This document shows positions 18,136-26,397 of a stretch of DNA of 64,000 nt, one piece after another. The notes below the pieces were generated by a model that was not told where the DNA came from, ran no database searches, and worked only from the letters and a program-made list of their open reading frames with translations. The position numbers and the translations under genes were made by a program. The number at the start of each line of letters is the position of its first letter. The stretch's first letter is position 1. Source of the stretch: Chloroflexi bacterium 44-23 (lineage in GTDB: Bacteria; Chloroflexota; Anaerolineae; Anaerolineales; Anaerolineaceae); contig MKUW01000027.1 in NCBI GenBank assembly GCA_001899005.1, forward strand, positions 62,001 through 126,000, read 5' to 3'.

Positions 18136-19410
18136 ATGAGAAATAAGATAATAATTCTGATATTCACGATTGTCTTAATTGTCAGTGGCGGGCCATTTCC
18201 CGCCCAGGCACAAGTCATCAACGGCAATACCATTTACCTGCCGCTTGTCTCCAAAGGGATCGCGCTTCCCCCACCCGATGCCGCCAGCCAGCGCATTACG
18301 CTACCGCCAGGGTTTCAGATTCGAATTTTCGCGGATCAATTGAGCGGCAGCCCGCGCTTTATGACGATTGGGCCGGACGGGCAGCTCTATATCAGCCTGA
18401 TGAATGCCGGCCAGGTGGTGCGCCTGCCGGATCGCAATCACAACGGATTGGCAGAACCCGCCGAAATCGTCGCCACGGGAATCAGCCTGCCACATGGTCT
18501 CGAATTCTATCAAGGTTATCTTTATATTGCGTCCGGTAACCGTGTGCAACGCATGCAGGGCCCTGACTCGAGCGGCAATTTCTCAGCGCTGCAATTGGTG
18601 ACGGACAATATCCCGTCAGCCACCGGCCATGTCACGCGCACGATTCATTTCGGTCCCGACGATAAAATGTATGTCAGCGCAGGCTCCAGTTGTAATATCT
18701 GCGAGGAGTCCGATCCGCGCCGGGCCGCCATCCTGCGTTTTAATCCGGATGGATCGATCCCGGCCGATAATCCATTCGCCAACGATGCAGACATGCGCAA
18801 ACGCCCTGTGTACGCCTGGGGATTGCGCAACAGCGTCGATTTTCTGTGGTCGCCAAATGGTCATCTTTGGGCCGACCACAACGGCAGCGACGGTTTGGGT
18901 GATGATCTGCCGCCGGAAGAAATCATCATCCCGGTTCAGATCAACAAATCACATGGCTGGCCATATTGTTATACTCCGGGTGTCGGTCTGGTGAACGCGA
19001 GTGAGGTGCGCGATACCCGTCTTGCGCTTCCACCCGGCTTCACTTGCAACGATGCCGTCGCGGCTATCCTGACCGCCCCGGCCCACTCGGCTCCGCTGGG
19101 CATGAGCATTGCCTCCGGCAGCAATTTCCCATCCGAATATAATAATGATCTGTACGTTGCCTTTCATGGTTCCTGGAACACCAATGTTGTTGCCAATTAC
19201 CGCGATTGCAAAGTGGAACGTGTTAAACTCGAGAACGGATTACCGGTGGGCACTGAGACTTTCGCCAGCGGCTGGCGCGAAAACAACAAAAAATGTGGCG
19301 ACTCATCCACTTATGGCCGCCCAGCTGATGTAATCTTCGGCAATAATGGCGAGATGTTCATCTCGGATGATGCCGGCGGGCGGATCTATCGCGTCGTCTA
19401 TGCCCCCTGA
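18136..19410 (+). CDS. Exported sugar/sorbosone dehydrogenase-like propeller protein
   Basis: A 424-residue protein with a signal peptide (hydrophobic IIILIFTIVLIVSGG, cleavage probably after AQA) followed by IYLPLVSKG and a beta-propeller of the PQQ-dependent glucose/sorbosone dehydrogenase type. Family-like segments are LPPGFQIRIFADQL, SLPHGLEF, GHVTRTIHFGPD, YAWGLRNSVDF and SHGWPYC. Members oxidise sugars or aldoses outside the membrane with PQQ, but many homologues have no proven activity. The frame can also begin at 18127 (ATG overlapping a TATAAT); I prefer 18136. It stands alone. Confidence 0.8.
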   Translation: MRNKIIILIFTIVLIVSGGPFPAQAQVINGNTIYLPLVSKGIALPPPDAASQRITLPPGFQIRIFADQLSGSPRFMTIGPDGQLYISLMNAGQVVRLPDRNHNGLAEPAEIVATGISLPHGLEFYQGYLYIASGNRVQRMQGPDSSGNFSALQLVTDNIPSATGHVTRTIHFGPDDKMYVSAGSSCNICEESDPRRAAILRFNPDGSIPADNPFANDADMRKRPVYAWGLRNSVDFLWSPNGHLWADHNGSDGLGDDLPPEEIIIPVQINKSHGWPYCYTPGVGLVNASEVRDTRLALPPGFTCNDAVAAILTAPAHSAPLGMSIASGSNFPSEYNNDLYVAFHGSWNTNVVANYRDCKVERVKLENGLPVGTETFASGWRENNKKCGDSSTYGRPADVIFGNNGEMFISDDAGGRIYRVVYAP

Positions 19411-19469
19411 GGGTAGCAGATCGGCAAAGAGCTAAAGACTGAAAGTTGGCCACCCGTCTCCGGTCTTGT

Positions 19470-19635
19470 TTTTCCTGTCAGCTCGCGCAAGCGTCTGTCA
19501 GCTATCAGCTATCAGTTATCAGCTATCTTATTTTCCTGTCAGCTATCAGCTATCAGCTATCAGCCATCTTCTTTTCCTGTCAGCTCGCGCAAGCGTCTGT
19601 CAGCTATCTTATCATCCTGACAGCGCGCACAAGCC
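19470..19635. repeat. Low-complexity CAGCTAT tandem tract
   Basis: Seven-base units close to CAGCTAT/TCAGCTA repeat imperfectly, broken by two copies of GTCAGCTCGCGCAAGCGTCT (near 19478 and 19579). The tract follows the dehydrogenase gene. Related runs occur at 25257-25340, 26874-26920, 32455-32480 and 42360-42390, always in intergenic DNA. No credible ORF is present. Confidence 0.8.
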
Positions 19636-19665
19636 TCGGCCGCTCAACCCCCTCCCTTTGACCAG

Positions 19666-19694
19666 TTGACATGCCCTCCCTGATCCGTTAAACT
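19666..19694 (+). promoter_or_regulatory. Promoter of the ABC-F leader
   Basis: A perfect -35 box TTGACA (19666-19671) and a TAAACT -10 box (19689-19694) are separated by 17 bases. Transcription would start near 19701, about 230 bases before the ABC-F start codon, so the leader ORF and terminator that follow would be transcribed. Confidence 0.65.
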
Positions 19695-19716
19695 ACACCT
19701 CAGAATGGACACTAAA

Positions 19717-19797
19717 ATGAACAACTACCTTCTCGCTATCAGCAGCTGCACGCGCGGCTCTGTTTCTTCATTTTCCTTCTCGGAGTGCGCCTGTTGA
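19717..19797 (+). CDS. Putative Ser/Cys-rich leader peptide
   Basis: A 26-codon ORF beginning ATGAACAACTAC (MNNYLLAISS) and ending SECAC-TGA. It holds seven serine and three cysteine codons in the last 18 positions. An in-frame ATG at 19705 would add four residues. It lies between a strong promoter and an intrinsic terminator upstream of an ABC-F gene, so ribosome stalling here could control read-through. The ribosome-binding site is weak (GGACA). Translation is unproven. Confidence 0.5.
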   Translation: MNNYLLAISSCTRGSVSSFSFSECAC

Positions 19798-19822
19798 TAT
19801 TATAGCTATACGCAATGATTAA

Positions 19823-19853
19823 ACCGCGGTGCGCTCCTGCCCGCGGTTTTTTT
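19823..19853 (+). terminator. Intrinsic terminator (attenuator) before the ABC-F gene
   Basis: ACCGCGG (19823-19829) and CCGCGGT (19841-19847) form a GC-rich stem followed by seven Ts. It lies between the leader ORF and the ABC-F gene. A further CCCGCGGGC just downstream could pair with the stem arms as an alternative fold. The arrangement fits transcription attenuation. Confidence 0.75.
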
Positions 19854-19933
19854 GTGCCGGGTGCCCGCGGGCTGGCTGATTTGGTTTCGACCTGAACCCG
19901 CGCAACCGTTTATAATATCTCCAGGAGTTTCTT

Positions 19934-21958
19934 ATGTCGATCTTGCAAGCCAATCAATTAGGCGTTTCCTTTGGTGCTTTTGATCTCTTTAAAGGCATTA
20001 CGCTGACCATTCCCAATGATGCCAAAATCGGGCTGATTGGCCCCAATGGCGTCGGTAAAACCACCTTAACCATGATTCTGGCCGGAATCAACTCCCCCAG
20101 CACGGGTTCGGTCAGCATGGCCAAAAATAAGCGCCTCGGTTATCTGCGCCAGGAAGCCGTCGAGGCTTTTGCGCAGCGTGACAACCCGGTCTACGCCGAA
20201 ATGCTGAGCGTCTTTAGCGATCTGATCACACAGCAAGCACTGCTGCACGAGCTCGAGCATCAGCTGGCACAGGATGGTGCCGATCTGGAGCGGTTACTGG
20301 AGCGTTATGGCCAATTGCAGGAAGCTTTTGAACTGGCCGGCGGATACGAGTATGATCTGCGCATTCAACAAACGCTTGAAGGGCTTGGCCTTGGCAAAGA
20401 GGATTGGCAGCGCCCGCTCAACCAGCTTTCCGGGGGGCAGAAGACGCGTGCCTTGCTGGCGCGCCTTTTGCTCGAGAAACCTGATCTGTTGATGCTGGAT
20501 GAGCCCACCAACCACCTCGACATTGAAGCCGTAGAATGGCTTGAGCATGCCTTGCTGGAATGGCAGGGTGCGGTCGTAATCGTCAGTCATGATCGCTATT
20601 TTTTGGATAACGTCGTCGATACAATCTGGGAGATGAGCCCGAATGGTCTGGAAGTCTACAGCGGTAATTACAGTGCCTACCTCCTGCAGCGCCAGGAGCG
20701 CTGGGAGTACATGGAACGTGTCTTTAAAGAAGAAAAAGCCCGCCTGACCAAAGAGGTGGACTTTATTCAACGCAACTGGGTGCGCGCATCAACGCATGCG
20801 CGTGCGCTTGGTTTGCTGCGGCGCCTTTCACGCGAACTGGCGATTGTGGAGAATTTCGGCGTGATGGGTTTGCGCAACGGCAAGAGCTGGAGCGAAATGG
20901 ATCTGCATGTCGAACGGGTCATGGACGTGGTTGACGCCATCCGCGCTGTCAATGCAATCGATCTGCCCGGCAACCGCCCGCTGCAAATTCGTCCCAAATT
21001 CAACAGCAGCCACACCTCCGGTAATTTTGTGCTGCGCGCTGAACAAATCGAGGTGGGTTACCCCGGCAATTCGCTCTTCACAGCCAGCGATCTTGAAATC
21101 AAGCGCGGCGATTGTGTTGCCCTGCTGGGTCCAAATGGTAGCGGCAAAACCAGCTTTATCAAGGTGCTGCTGGAGGAGCTGCAGCCACTCAGCGGAGCAC
21201 TCAACCCGGGTGCCGGTTTGAAAATTGGCTACTTTGCCCAAGCACAGGATGCTTTGCATGGTGAGAGAAGTGTGCTGGACGAGTTCCTGTCTTACAAAGA
21301 AATGCAAGCCGAATCGGCGCGGGCTCACCTGGCCACCTATCTCTTCCGCGGTGAAGATGTCTTTAAACCCCTTTCTGCCCTCAGCGGTGGCGAGCGTGCC
21401 CGTCTGGCGTTGGCCATTCTCTCATTGCAGGGTTCCAACTTCCTGGTGCTGGACGAGCCGACCAATCACCTCGACATGCCAGCGCGTGAAGCGTTGCAGG
21501 ATGTGCTGGATGCCTATGACGGTACCATCTTAATGGTTTCGCATGACCGCTACCTGGTCGACCGTCTGGCGACGCGCATCTGGGAGATTCGTGACCACCA
21601 GTTGATCACTTTCAATGGCAGCTATCGTGATTATGTTTTGCGGCGTCCTACTTTAAACAGCACCGGCAACGCTGCCCCACGCAAAATGCTCTTGCCGCAG
21701 GCACCCATGGCACGCGATAACAGCAAAGAGACCCGCAAGCGTAGCCTGCATTTGGAGCAACTTGAAGAGCGCATCCGTCAAAAGGAAAAGGAAATTCAAC
21801 AGCTCGCGCGTGATCTGCAGGTGGCCGGCAGAAAAGGCAACTTCAACCACATGCACGAACTCAGCAACAAGATGGCCGGTGCGCAAGCTCGCCTGGATGA
21901 GTATCTGCAGGAATGGGAAGCTGTTCTGGCCCGTAGCGGGCAAGCAGAACGCGGTTAA
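19934..21958 (+). CDS. ABC-F family ribosome-associated ATPase
   Basis: A 674-residue protein with two ABC ATPase domains and no membrane segments. Walker A motifs are GPNGVGKTT (about residue 36) and GPNGSGKTS (about 400). Signature motifs are LSGGQKTRALLARLL and LSGGERARLALAIL, with Walker B LLMLDEPTNHLD and FLVLDEPTNHLD. The linker between domains and a charged C-terminal coiled coil (EQLEERIRQKEKEI) match ABC-F proteins, which act on the ribosome in translation quality control or antibiotic protection. ATG with CCAGGAG upstream. The attenuator-like leader favours, but does not prove, an antibiotic-protection role; a housekeeping Uup/YdiF-like role is the alternative. Confidence 0.92.
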   Translation: MSILQANQLGVSFGAFDLFKGITLTIPNDAKIGLIGPNGVGKTTLTMILAGINSPSTGSVSMAKNKRLGYLRQEAVEAFAQRDNPVYAEMLSVFSDLITQQALLHELEHQLAQDGADLERLLERYGQLQEAFELAGGYEYDLRIQQTLEGLGLGKEDWQRPLNQLSGGQKTRALLARLLLEKPDLLMLDEPTNHLDIEAVEWLEHALLEWQGAVVIVSHDRYFLDNVVDTIWEMSPNGLEVYSGNYSAYLLQRQERWEYMERVFKEEKARLTKEVDFIQRNWVRASTHARALGLLRRLSRELAIVENFGVMGLRNGKSWSEMDLHVERVMDVVDAIRAVNAIDLPGNRPLQIRPKFNSSHTSGNFVLRAEQIEVGYPGNSLFTASDLEIKRGDCVALLGPNGSGKTSFIKVLLEELQPLSGALNPGAGLKIGYFAQAQDALHGERSVLDEFLSYKEMQAESARAHLATYLFRGEDVFKPLSALSGGERARLALAILSLQGSNFLVLDEPTNHLDMPAREALQDVLDAYDGTILMVSHDRYLVDRLATRIWEIRDHQLITFNGSYRDYVLRRPTLNSTGNAAPRKMLLPQAPMARDNSKETRKRSLHLEQLEERIRQKEKEIQQLARDLQVAGRKGNFNHMHELSNKMAGAQARLDEYLQEWEAVLARSGQAERG

Positions 21959-21982
21959 ACCCATCAACGCAGTCCCGCTTGG

Positions 21983-21999
21983 GCCTCGCTGTGCGAGGC
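21983..21999. terminator. Hairpin after the ABC-F gene
   Basis: GCCTCGC-TGT-GCGAGGC is a perfect seven-bp stem 24 bases after the ABC-F stop. The following tract (TCAATTTG) is only weakly T-rich, so termination strength is uncertain. Confidence 0.45.
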
Positions 22000-22218
22000 T
22001 CAATTTGCCCCACTAAATTAATAATGTAATGTATTCTTCACAATCAATATATAGCGGATAACATGATATTACATATTGTATTTTATTTCACTATCAGGTA
22101 CAATGGTATTGAATAGATGATAAGTTTTGATTATTGTAAAATATAGTTCGTAGTTATAGTAATTTTTATCGGTTTTGCTTCAAGATTTTATTATTTCAGG
22201 TCAGAAAGGAGGCACATC

Positions 22219-22470
22219 ATGTTTTATGCACTATTATTCTTATGGTTGATCGCCTGCGTGATCTGCAACCTGTTAACCCGCATCCAAAAAACACTCCTGA
22301 GTTCATCGTGTCCGTACGTGGCAATCGGCGGTGTTGCGGCTGCTACGATCGCATATTTAAGCGGATCTACGCAGATCGCCATCATTGTCCTGGCTGTCAC
22401 CCTCTATCTCTGGGCAATTCTACGCTGGTCGCTGCACAAGCAACAAAAAGCGGTGTCAATTAAAGCGTAA
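22219..22470 (+). CDS. Small two-helix membrane protein, unknown function
   Basis: An 83-residue protein with two hydrophobic segments (about residues 1-16 and 30-70) and a basic C-terminus (HKQQKAVSIKA). A strong ribosome-binding site (AAAGGAGG) precedes the ATG by eight bases. I do not recognise the family. The 200 bases before it are strikingly AT-rich, unlike both neighbours, and contain no ORF I can support. A terminator follows. Confidence 0.7.
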   Translation: MFYALLFLWLIACVICNLLTRIQKTLLSSSCPYVAIGGVAAATIAYLSGSTQIAIIVLAVTLYLWAILRWSLHKQQKAVSIKA

Positions 22471-22526
22471 CTGCTCTCCCAGGTAGAAAATCCGACGCCA
22501 TTGCAAAGGTAAAGCTTGCGTTTCTT

Positions 22527-22560
22527 ACAAACGCCTGAAAAGATTCAGGTGTTTGTTGTT
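22527..22560 (+). terminator. Intrinsic terminator after the small membrane protein
   Basis: ACAAACGCCTGAA (22527-22539), loop AAGA, and TTCAGGTGTTTGT (22544-22556) form a 13-bp stem with one G-U pair, followed by TGTTT. It would end the transcript of the 83-residue gene; the stem is also stable when read in the other direction. Confidence 0.7.
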
Positions 22561-22741
22561 TAAACGCAAATTTAAATACCCATATACCCAAACCGGATAC
22601 ATCCACTTACGAACCCAATCTCACGCTCAACCAAAACTTTTTTCCTCCTGGTCGGTGGCCACTGATCCATGGTCACCGATGAGTACCTGCTGAACTTAAC
22701 GGCCCGCTCCCCGATGATCGGGTTGTTCTGAATCATATTTC

Positions 22742-22770
22742 TTGCTTCCCGAACATTCTTTCCGTATAAT
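22742..22770 (+). promoter_or_regulatory. Predicted promoter of the two-gene membrane operon
   Basis: TTGCTT (22742-22747) and a perfect TATAAT (22765-22770) are 17 bases apart, 43 bases before the TTG start of the next gene. Confidence 0.5.
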
Positions 22771-22812
22771 GAATGTACTTAATACAAGTTCCCTGTTTCG
22801 TTTGGAGGCAAT

Positions 22813-23295
22813 TTGAAAAACGACCGATTTTTTAATGGAATTCTGATCGGCATCGCGGCCATCATCGTGATTGCCATCGCCGCCTTCTTCATCCGCCAAC
22901 AAAGTAACAAATTGATGACGGATAATAGCCCGGCAGCAGCGGTAAATAACTATGTGGTCTATCTCTACCAACAAGATTATGAACAGGCGTACAAGTACCT
23001 GGCTGATCTCGAAAACAAACCACTCCTCGCCCAGTTTCGGCAATCATTTACCAGCTACAACCAGGATATTGGATCTGTCAGCATTAAACTAAATGAAACC
23101 AGTCAGGATGCAAATTCAGCCACGGTTTATCTGACAATTATCCGGCAGGCCGGCGGCTTGTTTTCGGAACCTTACCGTGATTCACAACCGGCGCAGTTGA
23201 TTCTGCAGAATGGCGAATGGAAGATCAGTAACATGCCTTACCCCTTTTGGGATTACAGCTGGTACCAGAAACCTTTCGACGCCCAACAGAAATAG
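22813..23295 (+). CDS. Membrane-anchored NTF2-like (DUF4878-like) protein
   Basis: 160 residues. One N-terminal transmembrane helix (GILIGIAAIIVIAIAAFFI) is followed by an extracytoplasmic domain with the pattern AAAVNNYVVYLYQQDYEQAY...WKISNMP, resembling NTF2-like/DUF4878 lipoprotein-type domains. The start is TTG with GGAGG seven bases upstream. It is 27 bases before the large polytopic membrane protein and probably cotranscribed with it. Function unknown. Confidence 0.7.
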   Translation: MKNDRFFNGILIGIAAIIVIAIAAFFIRQQSNKLMTDNSPAAAVNNYVVYLYQQDYEQAYKYLADLENKPLLAQFRQSFTSYNQDIGSVSIKLNETSQDANSATVYLTIIRQAGGLFSEPYRDSQPAQLILQNGEWKISNMPYPFWDYSWYQKPFDAQQK

Positions 23296-23322
23296 TAAGA
23301 TTATTAGCCAGAGGGAGTTTCC

Positions 23323-25257
23323 ATGCGCGCTGTCAGAAGACTGTACTTCTATATCGTAGCATTTATCAGTTTACAAGTGATCTTGTGGGGGCTGATCACT
23401 CTTGCCGCCAGCACAGTCGATAGCCCCATCGCCGGCGGGCTGAGCAATTTGCTGGCACGCGGGTTGGCTCAGGTTTTGGTAGGCCTGCCTTTTTTCTTGC
23501 TGCACTGGTCAGTCATCCAAAAAGACGTCCGGCAGCAAGCGGAGGAACAACAAACCTTCATTCGGGCTGTCTACGGCTATGGATTACAATTAGCCACACT
23601 GGTTCCCGTACTGACCAACTTACACGCCTTATTACGGCGGCCGCTGATGATAGCTTTCAATGTCTTCCCGACCAGCCGTAATTTCCTGGCGGGCCAATCG
23701 GTCACCGACAACATGGTCAGCATCGCACTCAACCTGATCACGTTTTACTTTGCCTACCGCATCACCCGCGCGGATTGGGATGCGTTTCCTAGCGGGCGCA
23801 ACCTGTCCCTCATCCGACGCCTCTATCGCTATATCTGGTTGGTGATTGGTATCAGCAGTCTTGTCGTCGGTTTACAGCAAATCCTATTCACGATTTTCTT
23901 CACACCCGAAGGAATTGGCCGCCTGGTCAACTTGAAGCTGGCCAGCGGCATATCAGTTACATTGATCGCAACGGCTATCTGGGTAATCACCACCCGCAAA
24001 ATCATCCCCAGCTTGCGCGCCAAGGCTGAGAGGGATGCCATTTTGCGGACTATCTTCTTGTTTTTAGCCAATCTGGCCGGACTGGCGATCATTTTGAGTA
24101 TAATCGGTGTACTCGTTAACGACCTGCTGAGGTGGTTGCTGGGAACCCCAACCAGCTTACCTGTTTTCATTAACGCACACAGCAGCCTGCTGGCAGTCTT
24201 GATCCCAATTACAGTTATTTGGCTTTATTACCGCCGCAATTTCGGCCGCCACCTGAATACACTGGAAGACCCAATCCGCAGCCAGGCCACCACGCGTTTG
24301 TTCACCAGCCTGCTCAGCCTGGCAGGCAATATCCTGGTATTCGCCGGGGTATGGTCTTTGTTATCCTTGGCCGCCGATGGATTGATTGGTGACAATTTCC
24401 TCTTCAGTGCTCTTAATCAACGTCTGGCCAATGGATTAGCCCTCCTGGCGGTCGGCCTGCCGTTGTGGATCAACAGCTGGCCGTTGCTGCAGCGTGAAGC
24501 GACTGGTGACAATCAATTGGGCGAGCGAGCACGCCAATCCGTGGTGCGTAAAACATTCCTTTATCTGCTTATTTTTGCTGCCGTAGTGGGTTTAATGGCC
24601 GCCGTCGGTCTGTTGGTCTTCAGGCTGATTAACAGCGTTCTTGGTAACGCAATGCCCAACTTTGGCTTATTTGTGATTAAACAACTACTGCTAAGTGCAC
24701 AAATCACTGTCTGGCTGCTCTATCACCTGGCAGTCTTGAGGAAAGATAATCGCGCAGAAAAACTCACAATTAAAACGGAGCAGCCTGAGATTTCAGTTCT
24801 TCTCCTGACCGATCCGGATAGCCAAGCTGCCATGTCCAGCCTGCAAGCAATGATCCAAAAAGAAATGCCATACCTTGCGCTCACTCTGCACACTGTTTCC
24901 GCTGGGGTGACGACGGATACACCGGAACCGAGTTCGATTATGGTGCTGCCAGCCAGTTCCACCTGGCAGGAACCTGTATTTGCCGGTATCCTCAAGGATT
25001 TCAGCGGTAAAGTGATTCTGATTCCGTTAGCAGATAAAGATGGTCAGCTGGTATGGGCCGGCATGCACACGCAGGAGGAAGAAGAGATTCTCAAATCAGC
25101 ATTGCAATTAATCCGGCAGGCAGCAGAAGGACAACCTTTCAAAATCAGCACTCCTGCCAATGGCTGGGCCATCGCCGGCTATGTGCTGGCAGGTTTGGTC
25201 GGCCTACAGGTGCTGTTTGTGGTCTTTGCACTACTGGCAAGCCTGGTCATGAATTAG
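23323..25257 (+). CDS. Large polytopic membrane protein (DUF5671-like repeats)
   Basis: 644 residues with many transmembrane helices. Units of the form RRLYFYIVAFISL...GLAQVLVGLPFFLLHW recur at roughly residues 1-65, 165-215, 325-390 and 405-470, a layout I associate with DUF5671-type proteins. After residue 480 a soluble segment of about 125 residues (ISVLLLTDPDSQAAM onward) is followed by one final helix. Function unknown. AGAGGGAG precedes the ATG. The last 15 bases, including the stop codon, are part of a 19-bp sequence repeated at 26801. Confidence 0.75.
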   Translation: MRAVRRLYFYIVAFISLQVILWGLITLAASTVDSPIAGGLSNLLARGLAQVLVGLPFFLLHWSVIQKDVRQQAEEQQTFIRAVYGYGLQLATLVPVLTNLHALLRRPLMIAFNVFPTSRNFLAGQSVTDNMVSIALNLITFYFAYRITRADWDAFPSGRNLSLIRRLYRYIWLVIGISSLVVGLQQILFTIFFTPEGIGRLVNLKLASGISVTLIATAIWVITTRKIIPSLRAKAERDAILRTIFLFLANLAGLAIILSIIGVLVNDLLRWLLGTPTSLPVFINAHSSLLAVLIPITVIWLYYRRNFGRHLNTLEDPIRSQATTRLFTSLLSLAGNILVFAGVWSLLSLAADGLIGDNFLFSALNQRLANGLALLAVGLPLWINSWPLLQREATGDNQLGERARQSVVRKTFLYLLIFAAVVGLMAAVGLLVFRLINSVLGNAMPNFGLFVIKQLLLSAQITVWLLYHLAVLRKDNRAEKLTIKTEQPEISVLLLTDPDSQAAMSSLQAMIQKEMPYLALTLHTVSAGVTTDTPEPSSIMVLPASSTWQEPVFAGILKDFSGKVILIPLADKDGQLVWAGMHTQEEEEILKSALQLIRQAAEGQPFKISTPANGWAIAGYVLAGLVGLQVLFVVFALLASLVMN

Positions 25258-25259
25258 GA
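25241..25259. repeat. 19-bp direct repeat, left copy
   Basis: GCCTGGTCATGAATTAGGA covers the last codons and stop of the polytopic membrane protein and is repeated exactly at 26801-26819. The two copies bound a segment carrying the toxin-antitoxin pair. Confidence 0.9.
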
Positions 25260-25402
25260 AATGATAGCTGATAGGTAAAGAAAGCTGATAGGTAATGAAA
25301 GCTGATAGGTAAAGAAAGCTGATAGCTGACAGTAAGAGAAACTGAAAACCAACATGTCCGGTTGACCATTTAAAATTTCGCAATGAGCTATGAGCTTGCG
25401 CG
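25260..25402. repeat. Inverted partner of the tract at 26866-26980
   Basis: Read as reverse complement, this stretch (GCGCGCAAGCTCATAGCTCA, then GCGAAATTTTAAATGG, then TATCAGCTTTC) matches 26866-26980 with small indels. It also contains imperfect GCTGATAGGTAAAGAAA tandem units. The two copies flank the toxin-antitoxin region in opposite orientation. Confidence 0.65.
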
Positions 25403-25425
25403 CTAAGCAAGCCAATAAATTCTTC

Positions 25426-25902
25426 ACACAGAAAGCATCAATGCCCAACAATCCCATTCGGAGAGGGAGCTTATACCAATTGCGTGCGTTTGTGACCATT
25501 TGCCGGCAATTTCTGCCCCTCTGGTCTATCGACGCCGCTACATTAACCCTGGCGATTAAATGAAATTGACAAAAATTTGATGCAGAAAAACCACAAATTA
25601 TGTTTTCGGACACGGTTGTTGGGCATTGGCGCGTTCGACGTTATGGATGGGGTAGGAGGCTATGCAAATGGCGGATCGAGTTAAAGAAGCATGCCCAACC
25701 TACAGTTGCTCGCATGTACCTGATAAGGAGAGAAGCTAAACAGGAGGTTGTAGGTTGGGCATGTCTGACCGGCAAAAGCGTTCATTTGCAACGCAAGCGA
25801 ATGGGCTCTTTACACAGAATGCATCAATGCCCAACAATGCCACCCGGAGGTGGTAGGAGGCTATGCAAATGGAGGATTGGGTTACAAAGGCATGCCCAAC
25901 CA
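25426..25902. repeat. Iterated ATGCCCAAC motif cluster
   Basis: The nine-mer ATGCCCAAC occurs at 25441, 25691, 25827 and 25892, and its complement at 25618 and 25754. Two longer duplicated units are visible: about 41 bases (25426 and 25813) and about 52 bases (25651 and 25852, starting GGTAGGAGGCTATGCAAATG). CATGCCCAACCTACA (25690-25704) and its exact complement (25749-25763) form a 15-bp inverted repeat. An ORF across this region only reflects the repeats. Confidence 0.75.
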
Positions 25903-25974
25903 AAAACTGGTCAGCGCTCAGAAACGCGGATTGAATGGCGATGGTATTAATCCGCTATTATGGTTCTCAAAATA

Positions 25975-26063
25975 GTATCATTTCAAAAATTAGGGGCAGA
26001 GTGTTTTTAGGTGGCATTTGCCCACTTAAAACACTCCTCAACTCCGTTTTATTGAAAAGATAC
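25975..26063. repeat. Palindromic element, family A copy 1
   Basis: An 89-base element with imperfect terminal inverted repeats (GTATCATTTCAA at one end, TTGAAAAGATAC at the other) and an internal imperfect hairpin around AGTGTTTTTAGGTGG. It matches 52639-52729 in inverted orientation. Its right end supplies the -35 box of the toxin-antitoxin promoter. Confidence 0.85.
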
Positions 26064-26079
26064 ACAAAATATGTATAAT
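26052..26079 (+). promoter_or_regulatory. Promoter of the mntA-hepT operon
   Basis: TTGAAA (26052-26057) and a perfect TATAAT (26074-26079) are 16 bases apart. Transcription would start near 26086, immediately before the GGAGGAAG ribosome-binding site. The -35 box is part of the terminal repeat of the family A element. Confidence 0.65.
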
Positions 26080-26097
26080 TATTTATGGAGGAAGATC

Positions 26098-26397
26098 ATG
26101 AATTTCGATCAAATTCGACAATTTGCCCCTCAATTATTCAAGATCGCTCAAAAATACGGCATTTTAAAGATCTATGTTTTTGGGTCGATCGCACGTGGAA
26201 ATAGCACCCTCCAAAGTGATGTGGATTTTCTGGTCGAAATGCAAGAGGGGAGATCTCTATTTGGCATTGCTGGGTTTGGTTATGAAGCTGAGAAATTATT
26301 GGGAATTCGCGTAGACGTCGTGCCGCTATCAACCCTTGTCCATATTAACGACCAGGAGTTTGTTGTCAATATTCAAAAAGAAGCCATTGCCTTATGA
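26098..26397 (+). CDS. mntA: MntA-type antitoxin nucleotidyltransferase
   Basis: A 99-residue minimal nucleotidyltransferase. The motif FGSIARG followed by SDVDFLV gives the GSX10DXD active-site pattern of the MntA family. Such proteins neutralise the HEPN partner by adding AMP to it. ATG at 26098 follows GGAGGAAG; an in-frame upstream ATG at 26071 overlaps the promoter. The stop overlaps the next start by four bases (ATGA). Confidence 0.92.
   Translation: MNFDQIRQFAPQLFKIAQKYGILKIYVFGSIARGNSTLQSDVDFLVEMQEGRSLFGIAGFGYEAEKLLGIRVDVVPLSTLVHINDQEFVVNIQKEAIAL

Noticed and set aside
25600..25950. ORF of 116 codons with two GRRLCKWRI units
   Set aside because: The protein repeat only mirrors the duplicated DNA units in this intergenic region.
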